DNA of 64,000 nt from the NCBI RefSeq assembly GCF_003710865.1, contig NZ_RHHO01000039.1, positions 62,001 to 126,000 of the forward strand. Direction: 5' to 3'. The DNA comes from Brevibacillus borstelensis. Its GTDB lineage: Bacteria > Bacillota > Bacilli > Brevibacillales > Brevibacillaceae. Each line of letters begins with the position of its first letter. The first letter of the stretch is position 1. Under the pieces are notes generated by a model. It did not search any database. It saw nothing but the letters and a program-made list of their open reading frames with translations, and was not told the origin of the DNA. A program made the translations under genes and the position numbers. This document shows, in pieces, positions 27,244-35,194 of the stretch.

Positions 27244-27741
27244 TCAAGTTTGCGTCCAGCTTTTGTACTCGCGTGCCAGCATGGAGAGGACAATCAGCGA
27301 TTCGTACCGATCGTTCGTTTTGAGACACTCCCGCAATTTTCCCTCCATGATAAAGCCTTCCGACAGGTAGAGCTGAAGCGCTCGTCGATTTTCCTCCTTG
27401 ACGTCCAGCCAGAGGCGGTTGGCCCCCCACTCGTCAAAAGCCAGCCTTTTGATCTCCTGCAGCACCTTGCGCCCGTATCCTTTTCTTTTTTCGGAGATGG
27501 TAATCCGCATGAATTCGATACTCGCGTGCGGATTGGCCAGTCCGGCCAGGATCACGTATCCCACGCTGTTCCCCTTCTTCGCATCTTCTACAATCAAATG
27601 GCGGATATCCGGGTTTGCGAGAGACTGCTCATGCCGCGTGCTCTCCCACGGCAGGATGTAAGCGCGGTTTTCCTCCATCTGTTCGGTTTCGTATACATAC
27701 GGTATATCTGCCAATGCAGTGGGACGCAGACGAATGTCCAT
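27244..27741 (-). CDS. GNAT-family N-acetyltransferase
   Basis: A 165-aa protein with the acetyl-CoA-binding GNAT fold: LRPTALADIPYVYE at the start (strand 1), FMRITISEKRKGYGRKVLQ with the Q/RxxGxG/A-type pyrophosphate loop (KRKGYG, about 86), and the late motif NRRALQLYLSEGFIMEGKLRE. It is closest in style to the RimJ/RimL and SpeG groups; the substrate is unknown. AGAAAGGAGAAAAGG precedes the ATG. It is divergent from the SOS polymerase operon. Confidence 0.85.
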   Translation of the reverse strand: MDIRLRPTALADIPYVYETEQMEENRAYILPWESTRHEQSLANPDIRHLIVEDAKKGNSVGYVILAGLANPHASIEFMRITISEKRKGYGRKVLQEIKRLAFDEWGANRLWLDVKEENRRALQLYLSEGFIMEGKLRECLKTNDRYESLIVLSMLAREYKSWTQT

Positions 27742-27910
27742 CCTTTTCTCCTTTCTGCTCGTGAAGCTCCTGATCCGGCTTGCTGCTCGTTACGGGATGT
27801 CCATCCGGGCGCTCCACCGGTTCCTTCGCTTTTGATGCTTACTAATTTCTCTCCTGTCAGGCGACTTCCTTCAATTTCCAGCCCTTTTTTAAAAGTACAT
27901 GGTATAAAAG

Positions 27911-27924
27911 CGAACATCTGTTTG
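27911..27924 (+). promoter_or_regulatory. LexA (SOS) box 1, overlapping the promoter
   Basis: CGAACATCTGTTTG matches the Bacillus LexA/DinR consensus CGAAC-N4-GTTCG with one mismatch. It directly precedes the -10 box TATAAT (27926-27931), the right place for repression. Confidence 0.8.
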
Positions 27925-27949
27925 CTATAATAAGAACAGAAATGAAACG

Positions 27950-27963
27950 GGAACATTTGTTCC
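27950..27963 (+). promoter_or_regulatory. LexA (SOS) box 2
   Basis: GGAACATTTGTTCC: GAAC-N4-GTTC with perfect symmetry of the half-sites. It lies between the promoter and the polymerase start, about 39 bases (centre to centre) from the first box, so two LexA dimers could bind on the same DNA region. Confidence 0.8.
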
Positions 27964-27982
27964 TATTCAGGGGATGGTTGTA

Positions 27983-29224
27983 ATGGCTCATGACAACAAA
28001 CGGATTATTTTTCTCGCTGACATGCAGAGCTTTTATGCCAGTATCGAAAAAGCGGCTCAGCCGAAGCTGCGCGACAAACCGATCGTCGTAGCAGGCGATC
28101 CCGAACGAAGAAGCGGGGTGGTCCTCGCTGCTTGCCCGATTGCCAAGTCGTACGGCGTCACCACGGCAGAAGCCTTGTGGCAGGCTCAGCAAAAGTGCCG
28201 CCATCTGGTCGTGGTTCGCCCGAGGATGGAGACCTATATCCGTGTGGCTGTACAAATTACTCGCATATTCGAGTCGTTTACCGATCTGGTGGAGCCGTAT
28301 TCCATCGACGAGCAGTTTTTGGATGTGACGGGAAGTGTCCGGCTGTTTGGAGGTCCGTGGAAAATCGCAGAGGAGATCCAGCGGCGCATCCGCTTGGAAA
28401 CAGGAGTACATTCACGGGTCGGTATTGGAGAAAACAAGGTGCTGGCCAAAATGGCGTGCGACAATTTCGCCAAGAAGCGGGAGGAAGGCATTTTCTGGCT
28501 GAAGCGGGAGGAGCTTGCAGAGACGCTCTGGAAGCTGCCGATTGAAAAATTGTTTGGAGTAGGCTCGCGGATGAAACGGCATTTTCATCGCATGGGCGTA
28601 TACCAGATCGGGCAGCTGGCGCAGCTCTCGCCCGCTGTGTTGACCCGGCGCTGGGGCGTCAATGGGGAGGTGCTGTGGCGTACGGCGCACGGCATGGATG
28701 ACTCGCCCGTTTCGCCTCGTACGCATGATACCCAGAAGGGGATCGGTCACCACATGACGCTGCCGCGCGACTACCATACAGCTGCTGACATCAAGGTGGT
28801 GCTGCTTGAGCTGTGTGAAGAGGTATGCCGCAGGGCCCGCAGCAAAGAGCTGATGGGCTGGGTGGTATCGGTTGGATGCCGGGGAGCCGACTTTGACGTG
28901 CCGACAGGATTTGGACGTCAGCTCAAGCTGCCGGAGCCGACCAATGACGCGATGACGCTTTACGAAGCTGTCTGCCGCCTGTTTGACCGGCACTGGCAGG
29001 AAACCCCTGTTCGCAGCGTCGGCGTCAGTCTGGAGCAGCTGGTGCCTGACAACGTGGTTCAGCTCAACCTCTTTACCGATACTCAGAAGCAGCGTTCACT
29101 TGCCCGAGCTGTAGACGATATCCGCAATCGCTACGGAGCGGATGCGATTTTGCGTGCCGCTTCCATGTCGGGAGCCGGGCAGGCTCGTGAGCGTGCTCGC
29201 AAGATCGGGGGGCACTATAAATGA
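27983..29224 (+). CDS. SOS-induced Y-family DNA polymerase (UvrX/YqjW type)
   Basis: Error-prone translesion polymerase. The 413-aa protein shows the palm motifs FLADMQSFYASIE (metal Asp, about residue 11) and EPYSIDEQFLDVTGS (catalytic Asp-Glu, about 105), a helix-hairpin-helix region (GVGSRMKRHFHRMGV), the little-finger domain, and the clamp-binding peptide QLNLF near 355. The pattern YSIDEQF rather than the DinB YSIDEAY fits the UmuC-like UvrX/YqjW group. I prefer ATG 27983, behind AGGGGATGG. Two LexA boxes lie upstream. ATGA overlaps link it to the next two genes. Confidence 0.9.
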   Translation: MAHDNKRIIFLADMQSFYASIEKAAQPKLRDKPIVVAGDPERRSGVVLAACPIAKSYGVTTAEALWQAQQKCRHLVVVRPRMETYIRVAVQITRIFESFTDLVEPYSIDEQFLDVTGSVRLFGGPWKIAEEIQRRIRLETGVHSRVGIGENKVLAKMACDNFAKKREEGIFWLKREELAETLWKLPIEKLFGVGSRMKRHFHRMGVYQIGQLAQLSPAVLTRRWGVNGEVLWRTAHGMDDSPVSPRTHDTQKGIGHHMTLPRDYHTAADIKVVLLELCEEVCRRARSKELMGWVVSVGCRGADFDVPTGFGRQLKLPEPTNDAMTLYEAVCRLFDRHWQETPVRSVGVSLEQLVPDNVVQLNLFTDTQKQRSLARAVDDIRNRYGADAILRAASMSGAGQARERARKIGGHYK

Positions 29225-29661
29225 CGGAGAGGCAGGACGCTGAGGAAGAGCAAGAACTGGTCCGCTTGTACGTGTTGTTTGGCCTGTTGTTTCGGGTTGC
29301 GATGGTCGATATGGGAAAGGGGCGGACCGTTCCCTTCAAAATTTCGTACGACTGGTTTTTTCAGGAGCTGTCCCGCTGGGCAGAGCGGGAGCATCATCAG
29401 TTGCGGCGCCGGCTTCGGCAGATGGGCTGCATTTTGCTGACGGCGACCCGGCAGGATGGCACCTATGTGGTACAGTACCGACATCGCGGATATGTCAGGG
29501 AAGCGGTCTATTCCATCGAAGTGCTTCGCTCCGAGTGTCAGGAATTGGCCCGCTCCTGGATGACGGCAAGGCCGAAATCCTTTGCGGATGAACCGCGAGC
29601 AATGTTTCAGAGGCGAGAGGAAGAACAAGGCGCAGTCAGCAAAGAGGAGAGAAGGACATGA
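29221..29661 (+). CDS. Unknown protein in the SOS polymerase operon
   Basis: A 146-aa hydrophilic, Arg- and Glu-rich protein coupled by ATGA overlaps to the polymerase before it and the YolD-like gene after it. It has a helical N-terminus (EEEQELVRLYVLFGLLFRVAM), a central WAEREHHQLRRRLRQMGC helix, a short beta region (YVVQYRHRGYVREAVYS) and a charged tail. I recognise no family. In Bacillus subtilis yqjW is followed by the small gene yqzH and then yqjX; this protein takes the yqzH place but is twice as long. A role in lesion bypass is inferred from context. Confidence 0.75.
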   Translation: MTERQDAEEEQELVRLYVLFGLLFRVAMVDMGKGRTVPFKISYDWFFQELSRWAEREHHQLRRRLRQMGCILLTATRQDGTYVVQYRHRGYVREAVYSIEVLRSECQELARSWMTARPKSFADEPRAMFQRREEEQGAVSKEERRT

Positions 29662-30008
29662 GGGAAAAGCGCGTTTCCAAACGGGATAATTTGTTTGTGG
29701 CAAGCCGTTTTGTGCTGCCGGAGCACCGTGAGATGTACATCAGGATCAAAGCGGAAGAGCTTCGTTATGTGCCGCCTGGGCTCGACGAGGAGCAGATGGC
29801 TGAAATAAGCGGGCGTATCTGGGAGGCACTGCAAACAGGTCAGGGTGTCGTGCTGACGTATTACGATGGAAAAAGTGCTTGCGGTTTGACGGGGAAAATC
29901 GCCCACGTCGATCAGGCATTAAAAAAGATAAAGCTGCACACGGATAAGAAGACCGTCTGGATTCCCTTTTCCAGCCTGCTTGCGGTAGAGCTGGAAGCGA
30001 TCTCCTGA
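29658..30008 (+). CDS. YolD-like protein (YqjX type)
   Basis: A 116-aa YolD-family protein. The family signature is the SRFVLPEHREMYIRI segment (about 13-30), followed by helices and a beta end that includes GLTGKIAHVDQALKKIKL and WIPFSSLLAVEL. YolD proteins accompany UvrX/YqjW polymerases in Bacillus plasmids, phages and chromosomes; their exact activity is not established. Its start overlaps the previous gene (ATGA). Confidence 0.85.
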   Translation: MREKRVSKRDNLFVASRFVLPEHREMYIRIKAEELRYVPPGLDEEQMAEISGRIWEALQTGQGVVLTYYDGKSACGLTGKIAHVDQALKKIKLHTDKKTVWIPFSSLLAVELEAIS

Positions 30009-30075
30009 GAGAGTCTGTACATGGACTGCACGACTCCAGGGCATCCTGTGGATAAAATCGAAGGGGATCAATTCC

Positions 30076-30861
30076 GTGAGACAAACGGCCATTGCCACTC
30101 TGACGGCATGGGGAGTTTTGCTGACGGGATGCGGTGCAGCAGCGCCGCAAACCGAACAATCCCAGCCTGTTCCAAGCAGCGAGCGACTAAGCAGCAAGCA
30201 CCCAAGCAGCGAACAATCAGCGATTCCGGCACCGCGGCTGGCCTTGCATACAAATACAGCCAGACCCGCTCAAGCGATGCTGGATATTCCCGTTATCGCG
30301 CAAAATCCGGAATTAAAGAACGGCTGCGAGGTGACGAGCTTGGCGATGCTGCTGCAGCATGCCGGTCATTCCGTAGATAAAATGACACTGGCCCGGCAAG
30401 TTAAAAAGGACCCGGAACCGATCGTTCAGCAAAATGGCGATATCAAAAAATGGGGGGATCCGGCTGAAGGCTTTGTCGGGGATATGACAGGAAAGAAAAA
30501 AGGCTTTGCCGTCTACAATAAACCGCTGGAGGAACTGCTTCGGCATTATATGGGGGAGCGGACGGTCAATCTGACTGGAGAAAGCTACGAGACGCTGCTG
30601 GACAGTGTAGCCGCAGGGTATCCCGTAGTCATATGGGCGACCGGAGACTTTACGCCGCCGACTGAGTGGGAGTACTGGGACAGCGACGGCAAACAGATCG
30701 TGGTTCCTTTTGACGAGCATGCCGTACTGCTGGTCGGATACGATGAGACTTACGCCTATGTCAACGATCCGCTGACAGTAAAAAAACAGCGGAGAGTAGC
30801 TCACCAGGCGCTGAAGAACAGTTGGGAAGCATTGGGAAAACAAGCGGTCACCTATCGGTAA
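30076..30861 (+). CDS. C39-like cysteine peptidase, lipoprotein
   Basis: A 261-aa protein with a lipobox (LLTGC, Cys about 19) and a Ser/Gln-rich linker (about 22-65), then a peptidase_C39_2 domain. The start of the catalytic domain reads DIPVIAQNPELKNGCEVTSLAMLL (Cys about 84, preceded by the oxyanion Gln/Asn region); the catalytic His is in VPFDEHAVLLVGYD (about 215) and the Asp/Asn in YVNDPL. Extracellular peptide or crosslink cleavage is likely; the substrate is unknown. GTG 30076 follows AAGGGGAT. Not part of the LexA operon by spacing (67 bases), though read-through is possible. Confidence 0.8.
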   Translation: MRQTAIATLTAWGVLLTGCGAAAPQTEQSQPVPSSERLSSKHPSSEQSAIPAPRLALHTNTARPAQAMLDIPVIAQNPELKNGCEVTSLAMLLQHAGHSVDKMTLARQVKKDPEPIVQQNGDIKKWGDPAEGFVGDMTGKKKGFAVYNKPLEELLRHYMGERTVNLTGESYETLLDSVAAGYPVVIWATGDFTPPTEWEYWDSDGKQIVVPFDEHAVLLVGYDETYAYVNDPLTVKKQRRVAHQALKNSWEALGKQAVTYR

Positions 30862-31078
30862 AAATAGGGAGGACAAGGACAAACAGCGAAAAACAGCGGC
30901 CCGCGGTGAAAAGTTGTGTGCGGTGACGAGGGAAGGGTCTTAAAAACGATAAGCGGGGAAAAACCGGATTTTTTCGCAGATTATTGTTCAAAACGCATTT
31001 TGCCAGAAGGGAATGTTTCCTTGTATCGTTAGAATGTCTTAACTGATCAAACTTGATGGGAACCAAAGGGGATTGTAC

Positions 31079-31363
31079 ATGTTAGCACAAGAAATGGGTG
31101 TCATTTTCACGAAGCACGTGGGGCACATGACCGCCAAGCGCTGGACTGACTTTATCCAGCAGTTGGAGAGCAAGGGGCTGTACGTCGTGATCGAGACAGA
31201 CACAAACGGGCGAGTGATGAGCCCTCTCGGCGGCCTGATGCCAATGCCATGCAAAAGTGAGACGCTCCAAATTTTCACGTCCGACGAGCTGCAGCAGCGG
31301 GGGTTGCCCGTCGGCCATCACATCGTCACAAAGAGCAAGGCAAGCGGAAACCTGACGACATAA
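31079..31363 (+). CDS. Unknown 94-aa protein
   Basis: A small soluble protein with a clear ribosome site (AAAGGGG, 7 bases before ATG 31079) and its own terminator. It opens with LAQEMGVIFTKHVGHMTAKRWTDFIQQLESKGLYVVIETD, which looks like a helix followed by a strand, and ends in a basic tail. I recognise no family. It stands alone between the C39 lipoprotein and the cyclic-di-GMP genes. Confidence 0.65.
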   Translation: MLAQEMGVIFTKHVGHMTAKRWTDFIQQLESKGLYVVIETDTNGRVMSPLGGLMPMPCKSETLQIFTSDELQQRGLPVGHHIVTKSKASGNLTT

Positions 31364-31394
31364 AACCGCAAGCCAAACAAAATCGACAAGAACG

Positions 31395-31435
31395 AACCTT
31401 TCTTCACCGAGAGTCGGCTGGGGAAAGGTTTTTTT
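31395..31435 (+). terminator. Rho-independent terminator after the 94-aa gene
   Basis: AACCTTTC (31395-31402) pairs with GAAAGGTT (31423-31430), followed by seven T residues. Confidence 0.8.
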
Positions 31436-31598
31436 GCGCTCAAAAGAAAGCGTTTACTCCATAAAAATATCCTTGCCAACAGAAAAAAATAATCAGGTAG
31501 TTCAAATTACATAAAAAAGAAAAGGAATTAGGTAAAAATTAGCGAATAATTAGGGATAATGGAGCTATTTGTCAAAAGGACTCTTTGTGAATAGTGAG

Positions 31599-31641
31599 TC
31601 TATTTACCTAAATAGATGATCGGGCTGGTTGTACAACCAGC
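31599..31641 (+). promoter_or_regulatory. Two adjacent perfect palindromes upstream of the EAL gene
   Basis: TCTATTTACCTAAATAGA (31599-31616; two 8-bp arms around CC) is followed 7 bases later by GCTGGTTGTACAACCAGC (31624-31641; an uninterrupted 18-bp palindrome). Both lie in the 346-base gap before the cyclic-di-GMP operon, about 70-110 bases before its first ATG. They look like protein-binding sites; the second could also fold in RNA. The AT-rich stretch 31440-31598 holds no other clear element. Confidence 0.6.
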
Positions 31642-31709
31642 TGGCGTGTCCGTTTGAAGAGGGTGCAGGGTACGATCATTTTAATCAAACATGTAAGGAA
31701 GGTAAGACG

Positions 31710-32438
31710 ATGGAGAGCATAGCAGAATTTATTGAAAATCGACGATTCTACCACGTATTCCAGCCGATTTGTCACCTTCCGGAAAAAAAGGTTATAGGAT
31801 ATGAAGCGCTGATTCGCAGCGTATCCCCTATCGGCCCTGAAGCATTGTTCCAAAAGGCGACTGAACAGAATAAGTTATTTGAATTGGATACCCTGTCTAT
31901 TTCACAGGCATTGACTGTTTTTTTCATGCCCCAGCAGAGGCAGGAAAAAAGAGAGTTTCTCTTTGTCAACATTTATCCGTCTACGATCGTGGAGGATCAG
32001 TTTCCGGCATTTATTGATGGCATCATGAGCAGGTTTCGTCCCAATCTGAGCAAAATTGTTCTGGAAATCAACGAATCCATCGTAGAGCGAAAAATATGGC
32101 TGAACCCGCTGTTTACGAGAAGAATCGCCATGCTTAGAAAGATCGGCTTCAAGATCGCGCTGGATGACGTCGGAGAAGGAGCGACAACCTTTCGCAAGAT
32201 TGTCGAGATCTCCCCTGATTTTATTAAAATGGACAAGTTCTTTTCAGATGGCTTGGCCCATTCAGGAAAGAAACAAAAAATCGTACAGCTTTTGGTTGAG
32301 TACTGCCGGGATGAAGCTGAGCTTATTTTGGAAGGGATTGAGCGCGAGGAGGATTTTTGCTGCGCCGCGAGCCTCGGCGTAAAAACCGGTCAGGGCTACT
32401 ACCTCGGGAAACCGGGACGACTGAATCGATATTCATGA
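31710..32438 (+). CDS. EAL-domain cyclic-di-GMP phosphodiesterase
   Basis: A stand-alone EAL domain of 242 aa that should hydrolyse cyclic-di-GMP. The catalytic signatures look intact: YEALIRS (about 31), an Asn in VNIYPS, LEINES (about 115), LDDVGEG (about 150, a variant of DDFGxG), IKMDKFF (about 171), LEGIEREEDF (about 208) and GQGYYLG near the end. There is no sensor or membrane segment. AAGGAAGG precedes ATG 31710; the upstream extension to 31629 crosses the palindromes and lacks a ribosome site. It heads a three-gene unit that ends with a GGDEF protein. Confidence 0.9.
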   Translation: MESIAEFIENRRFYHVFQPICHLPEKKVIGYEALIRSVSPIGPEALFQKATEQNKLFELDTLSISQALTVFFMPQQRQEKREFLFVNIYPSTIVEDQFPAFIDGIMSRFRPNLSKIVLEINESIVERKIWLNPLFTRRIAMLRKIGFKIALDDVGEGATTFRKIVEISPDFIKMDKFFSDGLAHSGKKQKIVQLLVEYCRDEAELILEGIEREEDFCCAASLGVKTGQGYYLGKPGRLNRYS

Positions 32439-32466
32439 AAAGTGTACATACTGGAGGAAATATGTG

Positions 32467-32820
32467 ATGAGTGACAGAAACGTGTATTCCCGGAAAGCGA
32501 CGCTTTCTCTACGAATCTCGGAATTCGAGGTTCCGCCGATGCAGGATCTCTTAATCGTAGGAAGAAAAGCCCCCATTGGGCCAGAGGCCGTCAGGCGGAT
32601 GGCAGAGGCGCTTTCGCCGGAGCAATTTACTTTGGTGAAGATAGATCATCCGAGAATTGAGGCTGTCCTCATCCGAAATTCGCTGATGCAGATGCTGGAT
32701 AGAGATGTGTTGATGAACATTATTCTGGAGGAAGCAGAAAACATGATCAGCGATTCGATGGTTCTTCGCTCTGAGTTGAAAATCGCTGTTTCTGTTCAGC
32801 GCGAGGTGGATCTGTCATGA
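32467..32820 (+). CDS. Unknown protein between the EAL and GGDEF genes
   Basis: A 117-aa soluble protein of unknown family. Its first half is strand-rich (KATLSLRISEFEVPPM, LLIVGRKAPIGPEAVRRM); its second half has helices (NSLMQMLDRDVLMNIILEEAENMI) and a final strand (LKIAVSVQREV). GGAGG lies 9 bases before ATG 32467 and the stop overlaps the next start (ATGA), so it is translated with the GGDEF protein. Position suggests a regulator, receptor or scaffold in cyclic-di-GMP signalling; this is inference only. Confidence 0.75.
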   Translation: MSDRNVYSRKATLSLRISEFEVPPMQDLLIVGRKAPIGPEAVRRMAEALSPEQFTLVKIDHPRIEAVLIRNSLMQMLDRDVLMNIILEEAENMISDSMVLRSELKIAVSVQREVDLS

Positions 32821-33635
32821 AGGTCTCCGAAATCATGACTACTTCCGTTCACACCATTACGTCGGGAAGAAGTGTTTCCTATGCGGCGGAGCAAATGAAT
32901 GAATGGAAGATCGGGTCGCTGATTGTAGTCGATCACGACCAGGTACAGGGAATCATCACTTCCCGGGATGTCCGATCATCCCATCCCAATCGGATCGTAG
33001 CAGATGCCATGACTCCCAATCCCGTCACGATCAGTCCCGATCACGACATTTGGGACGCCTATCGCATGCTCACGGAGAATCAGATTGAACGGATTCTCGT
33101 CATGGACAAGACAGAGATGAAGGGGCTGGTGACTCGCGAAGAAGTGATGCGAAAGCTGGCTGAGTTCATGGATTCGCATACAGGCTTGTACCGGGCTCCC
33201 TATATACAGTACATTGGAGAGGAGTTCCTCAAACAGCGTCAGCCGTTCCACCTGATTTTTGTGGACATAAACGATTTCGGTCGAATCAATAAAGAATACG
33301 GCCATCCATTTGGCGATGACGTGATTCGGACTTTATCTCAACGGCTTTCCGCGCTCGCCAAGGAGAAATACGACTATTTGTGCCGGTATGCTGGCGATGA
33401 ATTTGTGCTGATATCGTTAGCGGATCAAGAGCAAGTAGAGGAATATCTCGAGGAGATCGGACGGCCAATGGTGCTTGAAGGAGTATCCATATCGGTTGCT
33501 GTCGGACATGTGGACGGATGCAAGGAGCCGGATTTTTTCAGCCATAGCTTAAAGGAGCTGCTGCGAAAGGTGAGTCTGATCTCGTCGTACAATAAACAGT
33601 TCAAGGAAGAATATGCGGCAAGTATAAACCGGTAG
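32817..33635 (+). CDS. CBS-pair GGDEF diguanylate cyclase
   Basis: A 272-aa protein with two CBS motifs (about 1-60 and 62-115; IMTTSVHTI and AMTPNPVTI mark their starts), then a GGDEF domain (about 125-265). The active-site loop reads YAGDEF, the accepted AGDEF variant, and FVDINDFGRIN carries the metal Asp. No RxxD inhibitory site precedes the loop, so product inhibition is not expected. CBS pairs usually sense adenine nucleotides or SAM. The cyclase thus may tie cyclic-di-GMP synthesis to energy state. Confidence 0.88.
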   Translation: MKVSEIMTTSVHTITSGRSVSYAAEQMNEWKIGSLIVVDHDQVQGIITSRDVRSSHPNRIVADAMTPNPVTISPDHDIWDAYRMLTENQIERILVMDKTEMKGLVTREEVMRKLAEFMDSHTGLYRAPYIQYIGEEFLKQRQPFHLIFVDINDFGRINKEYGHPFGDDVIRTLSQRLSALAKEKYDYLCRYAGDEFVLISLADQEQVEEYLEEIGRPMVLEGVSISVAVGHVDGCKEPDFFSHSLKELLRKVSLISSYNKQFKEEYAASINR

Positions 33636-33795
33636 GGGCGGGGAGAGGAAGAGGGGATTCGATCTTTTTCAAGAAAATGGGCCTGTTTCTTTACATAGAA
33701 AACACCAATCCAAGGCAATGTTGCCTGACTTGCCAGCAACCTACGAAGGAAATTCCCGAGCCTTTTTCATATAATAGAACCATTCACGTACTATG

Positions 33796-33833
33796 CCTCC
33801 GGCTATTGATTCAATGGCTGGAGGATTTTTTTT
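33796..33833 (+). terminator. Rho-independent terminator after the cyclic-di-GMP operon
   Basis: CCTCCGGC...GGCTGGAGG (33796-33824) forms a stem with one mismatch around an AT-rich loop, followed by eight T residues. The 311-base gap 33636-33946 also has a TATAAT at 33896-33901 that probably serves the next gene. I found no cyclic-di-GMP riboswitch here. Confidence 0.8.
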
Positions 33834-33946
33834 GCTCGTGTGAACTCTGTATATTTACATAACTGGAAAATGGATGAAAAGTCGATTTGTTTCGCTATAA
33901 TAAAAGAAAATGACCTAAGCCATATGGCCGAGGAGGATTGTAAGGT

Positions 33947-35023
33947 ATGAAGCGCTTCAGATGGTTTCCGGGAAGCAACAAAGCCAGTTGGTCAATGTTT
34001 GTTTGGACCGCCGTGTTGGCTGTTGGACTTGGCTTCTTTTGCGTTCAACCAGCAACTGCGGAAGAAACAGCGAGTGAACTGGAGAGTCAGCTTCGTTTAA
34101 CACCAGACTACAAGCAATATAATTACGAACAAGAGATTACAGCCATAGCCATGACGGAGAAAAAGGGCGATTTGGTCCAGGTCGAGATGTCCATCGACAA
34201 TTACGGTGAGAAAGGAGAACGACTGGATATTCCTGTGAAAACCGAAGAGGTCGACGGCCAGTATGTCTCAAAGGGTGTCTTTTCGACGGGAAGTCGAATC
34301 ACTTCTTATAAGCTCGTGTACAAAATCGTTATGGATGACGGAGAGCAAAAGTGGTTCGGACATGCGAGCAAAATGATCCAAGTTGACAATATGCCGCCCA
34401 TGAATCCTTCTGTAGAGTCCATCTTTAAAATTGAGCAGAAAGAATATTATAAGGTAGGCGAGCCGATCAAGTTTACTGTCTATACACCCAATAAAGGTAA
34501 ACTCGTATCCGAGCCGAAGTTTATGTTTTTCTTTAATTCTGTTGATCAATCACAGCCTGTAGAGGAATTGGAGACTGAGTTGGATCCAAAAAACAACCAG
34601 TACGTGACGACGGGGACGTTTACTCCAAAAATACCGGGAGTTTACAAGCCATTTTTCTTTGCGGGTATGGAGGACGAAGAGACAGGCGAGACAATTGAGG
34701 CAAGCGCCGTCACCGAGTTTACCGTCGAGGACCATGACAAGATACTTGTCTCTCTCAGTCCGGGCACAGCGACCATGAAAGCGGGAGACGAAATTTACCT
34801 GGTAGCTTACTACAAGATCGGCAAATGGGAGGATCATAAAATCTCCTGGAATTACAAGGCAGAGGAAATTACGCGGCAATACGACAAAAAGCGGGGAATC
34901 CAGAAGGTTGTGATCCGCTTTGTCCCCAAACGAAAAGGGACGTTTACGTTTGAAGTGAAGGTAGAACAAGAGGACGGCGAAAAGCGGGGAGCGGCGAGTG
35001 CGGTGATCCGCGTCACGGAATAG
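33947..35023 (+). CDS. Secreted protein with Ig-like domains, unknown function
   Basis: 358 aa with a signal peptide (basic start, hydrophobic core about 15-33, cleavage after PATA about 38). The mature part is beta-rich and seems to hold three Ig-like units: about 45-150 (ends SKMIQVDNMPP), about 155-265 (ends AVTEFTVED) and about 268-358 (LVSLSPGTATMKAGDEIYL to RVTE). No anchor or enzyme motif. AGGAGG lies 8 bases before the ATG. A single gene with its own promoter and terminator. Confidence 0.7.
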   Translation: MKRFRWFPGSNKASWSMFVWTAVLAVGLGFFCVQPATAEETASELESQLRLTPDYKQYNYEQEITAIAMTEKKGDLVQVEMSIDNYGEKGERLDIPVKTEEVDGQYVSKGVFSTGSRITSYKLVYKIVMDDGEQKWFGHASKMIQVDNMPPMNPSVESIFKIEQKEYYKVGEPIKFTVYTPNKGKLVSEPKFMFFFNSVDQSQPVEELETELDPKNNQYVTTGTFTPKIPGVYKPFFFAGMEDEETGETIEASAVTEFTVEDHDKILVSLSPGTATMKAGDEIYLVAYYKIGKWEDHKISWNYKAEEITRQYDKKRGIQKVVIRFVPKRKGTFTFEVKVEQEDGEKRGAASAVIRVTE

Positions 35024-35036
35024 AAAAATGGAGTCG

Positions 35037-35076
35037 AAAAAGCACTGCACATCAAAAGGAGCAGTGCTTTCTTTTT
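35037..35076 (+). terminator. Rho-independent terminator after the Ig-like protein gene
   Basis: AAAGCACTGC and GCAGTGCTTT form a 10-bp stem, followed by CTTTTTG. Confidence 0.88.
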
Positions 35077-35123
35077 GCAAGGGCTTCGTGTTCCGACATG
35101 ATGTGTCAAATAGAGAGGAATTT

Positions 35124-35152
35124 TTTCAAAAAAGAGGAAAATCGTGTATAAT
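35124..35152 (+). promoter_or_regulatory. Probable sigma-A promoter of the MoxR-type cluster
   Basis: TATAAT at 35147-35152 and TTTCAA at 35124-35129, 17 bases apart, about 43 bases before the first gene of the cluster. Confidence 0.5.
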
Positions 35153-35194
35153 GGTCGGGTAATCCCAAATACAGAGATGGTGGAGGTTTCACGA

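Noticed and set aside
33690..33780. Possible cyclic-di-GMP riboswitch downstream of the GGDEF gene
   Set aside because: Some GGCAA/TTGCC blocks caught the eye, but the conserved GEMM core and its loops are missing and the region ends in a plain terminator.
33677..33862. Possible small Cys-rich peptide after the GGDEF gene
   Set aside because: No ribosome site; the frame runs through the terminator hairpin at 33796-33824.
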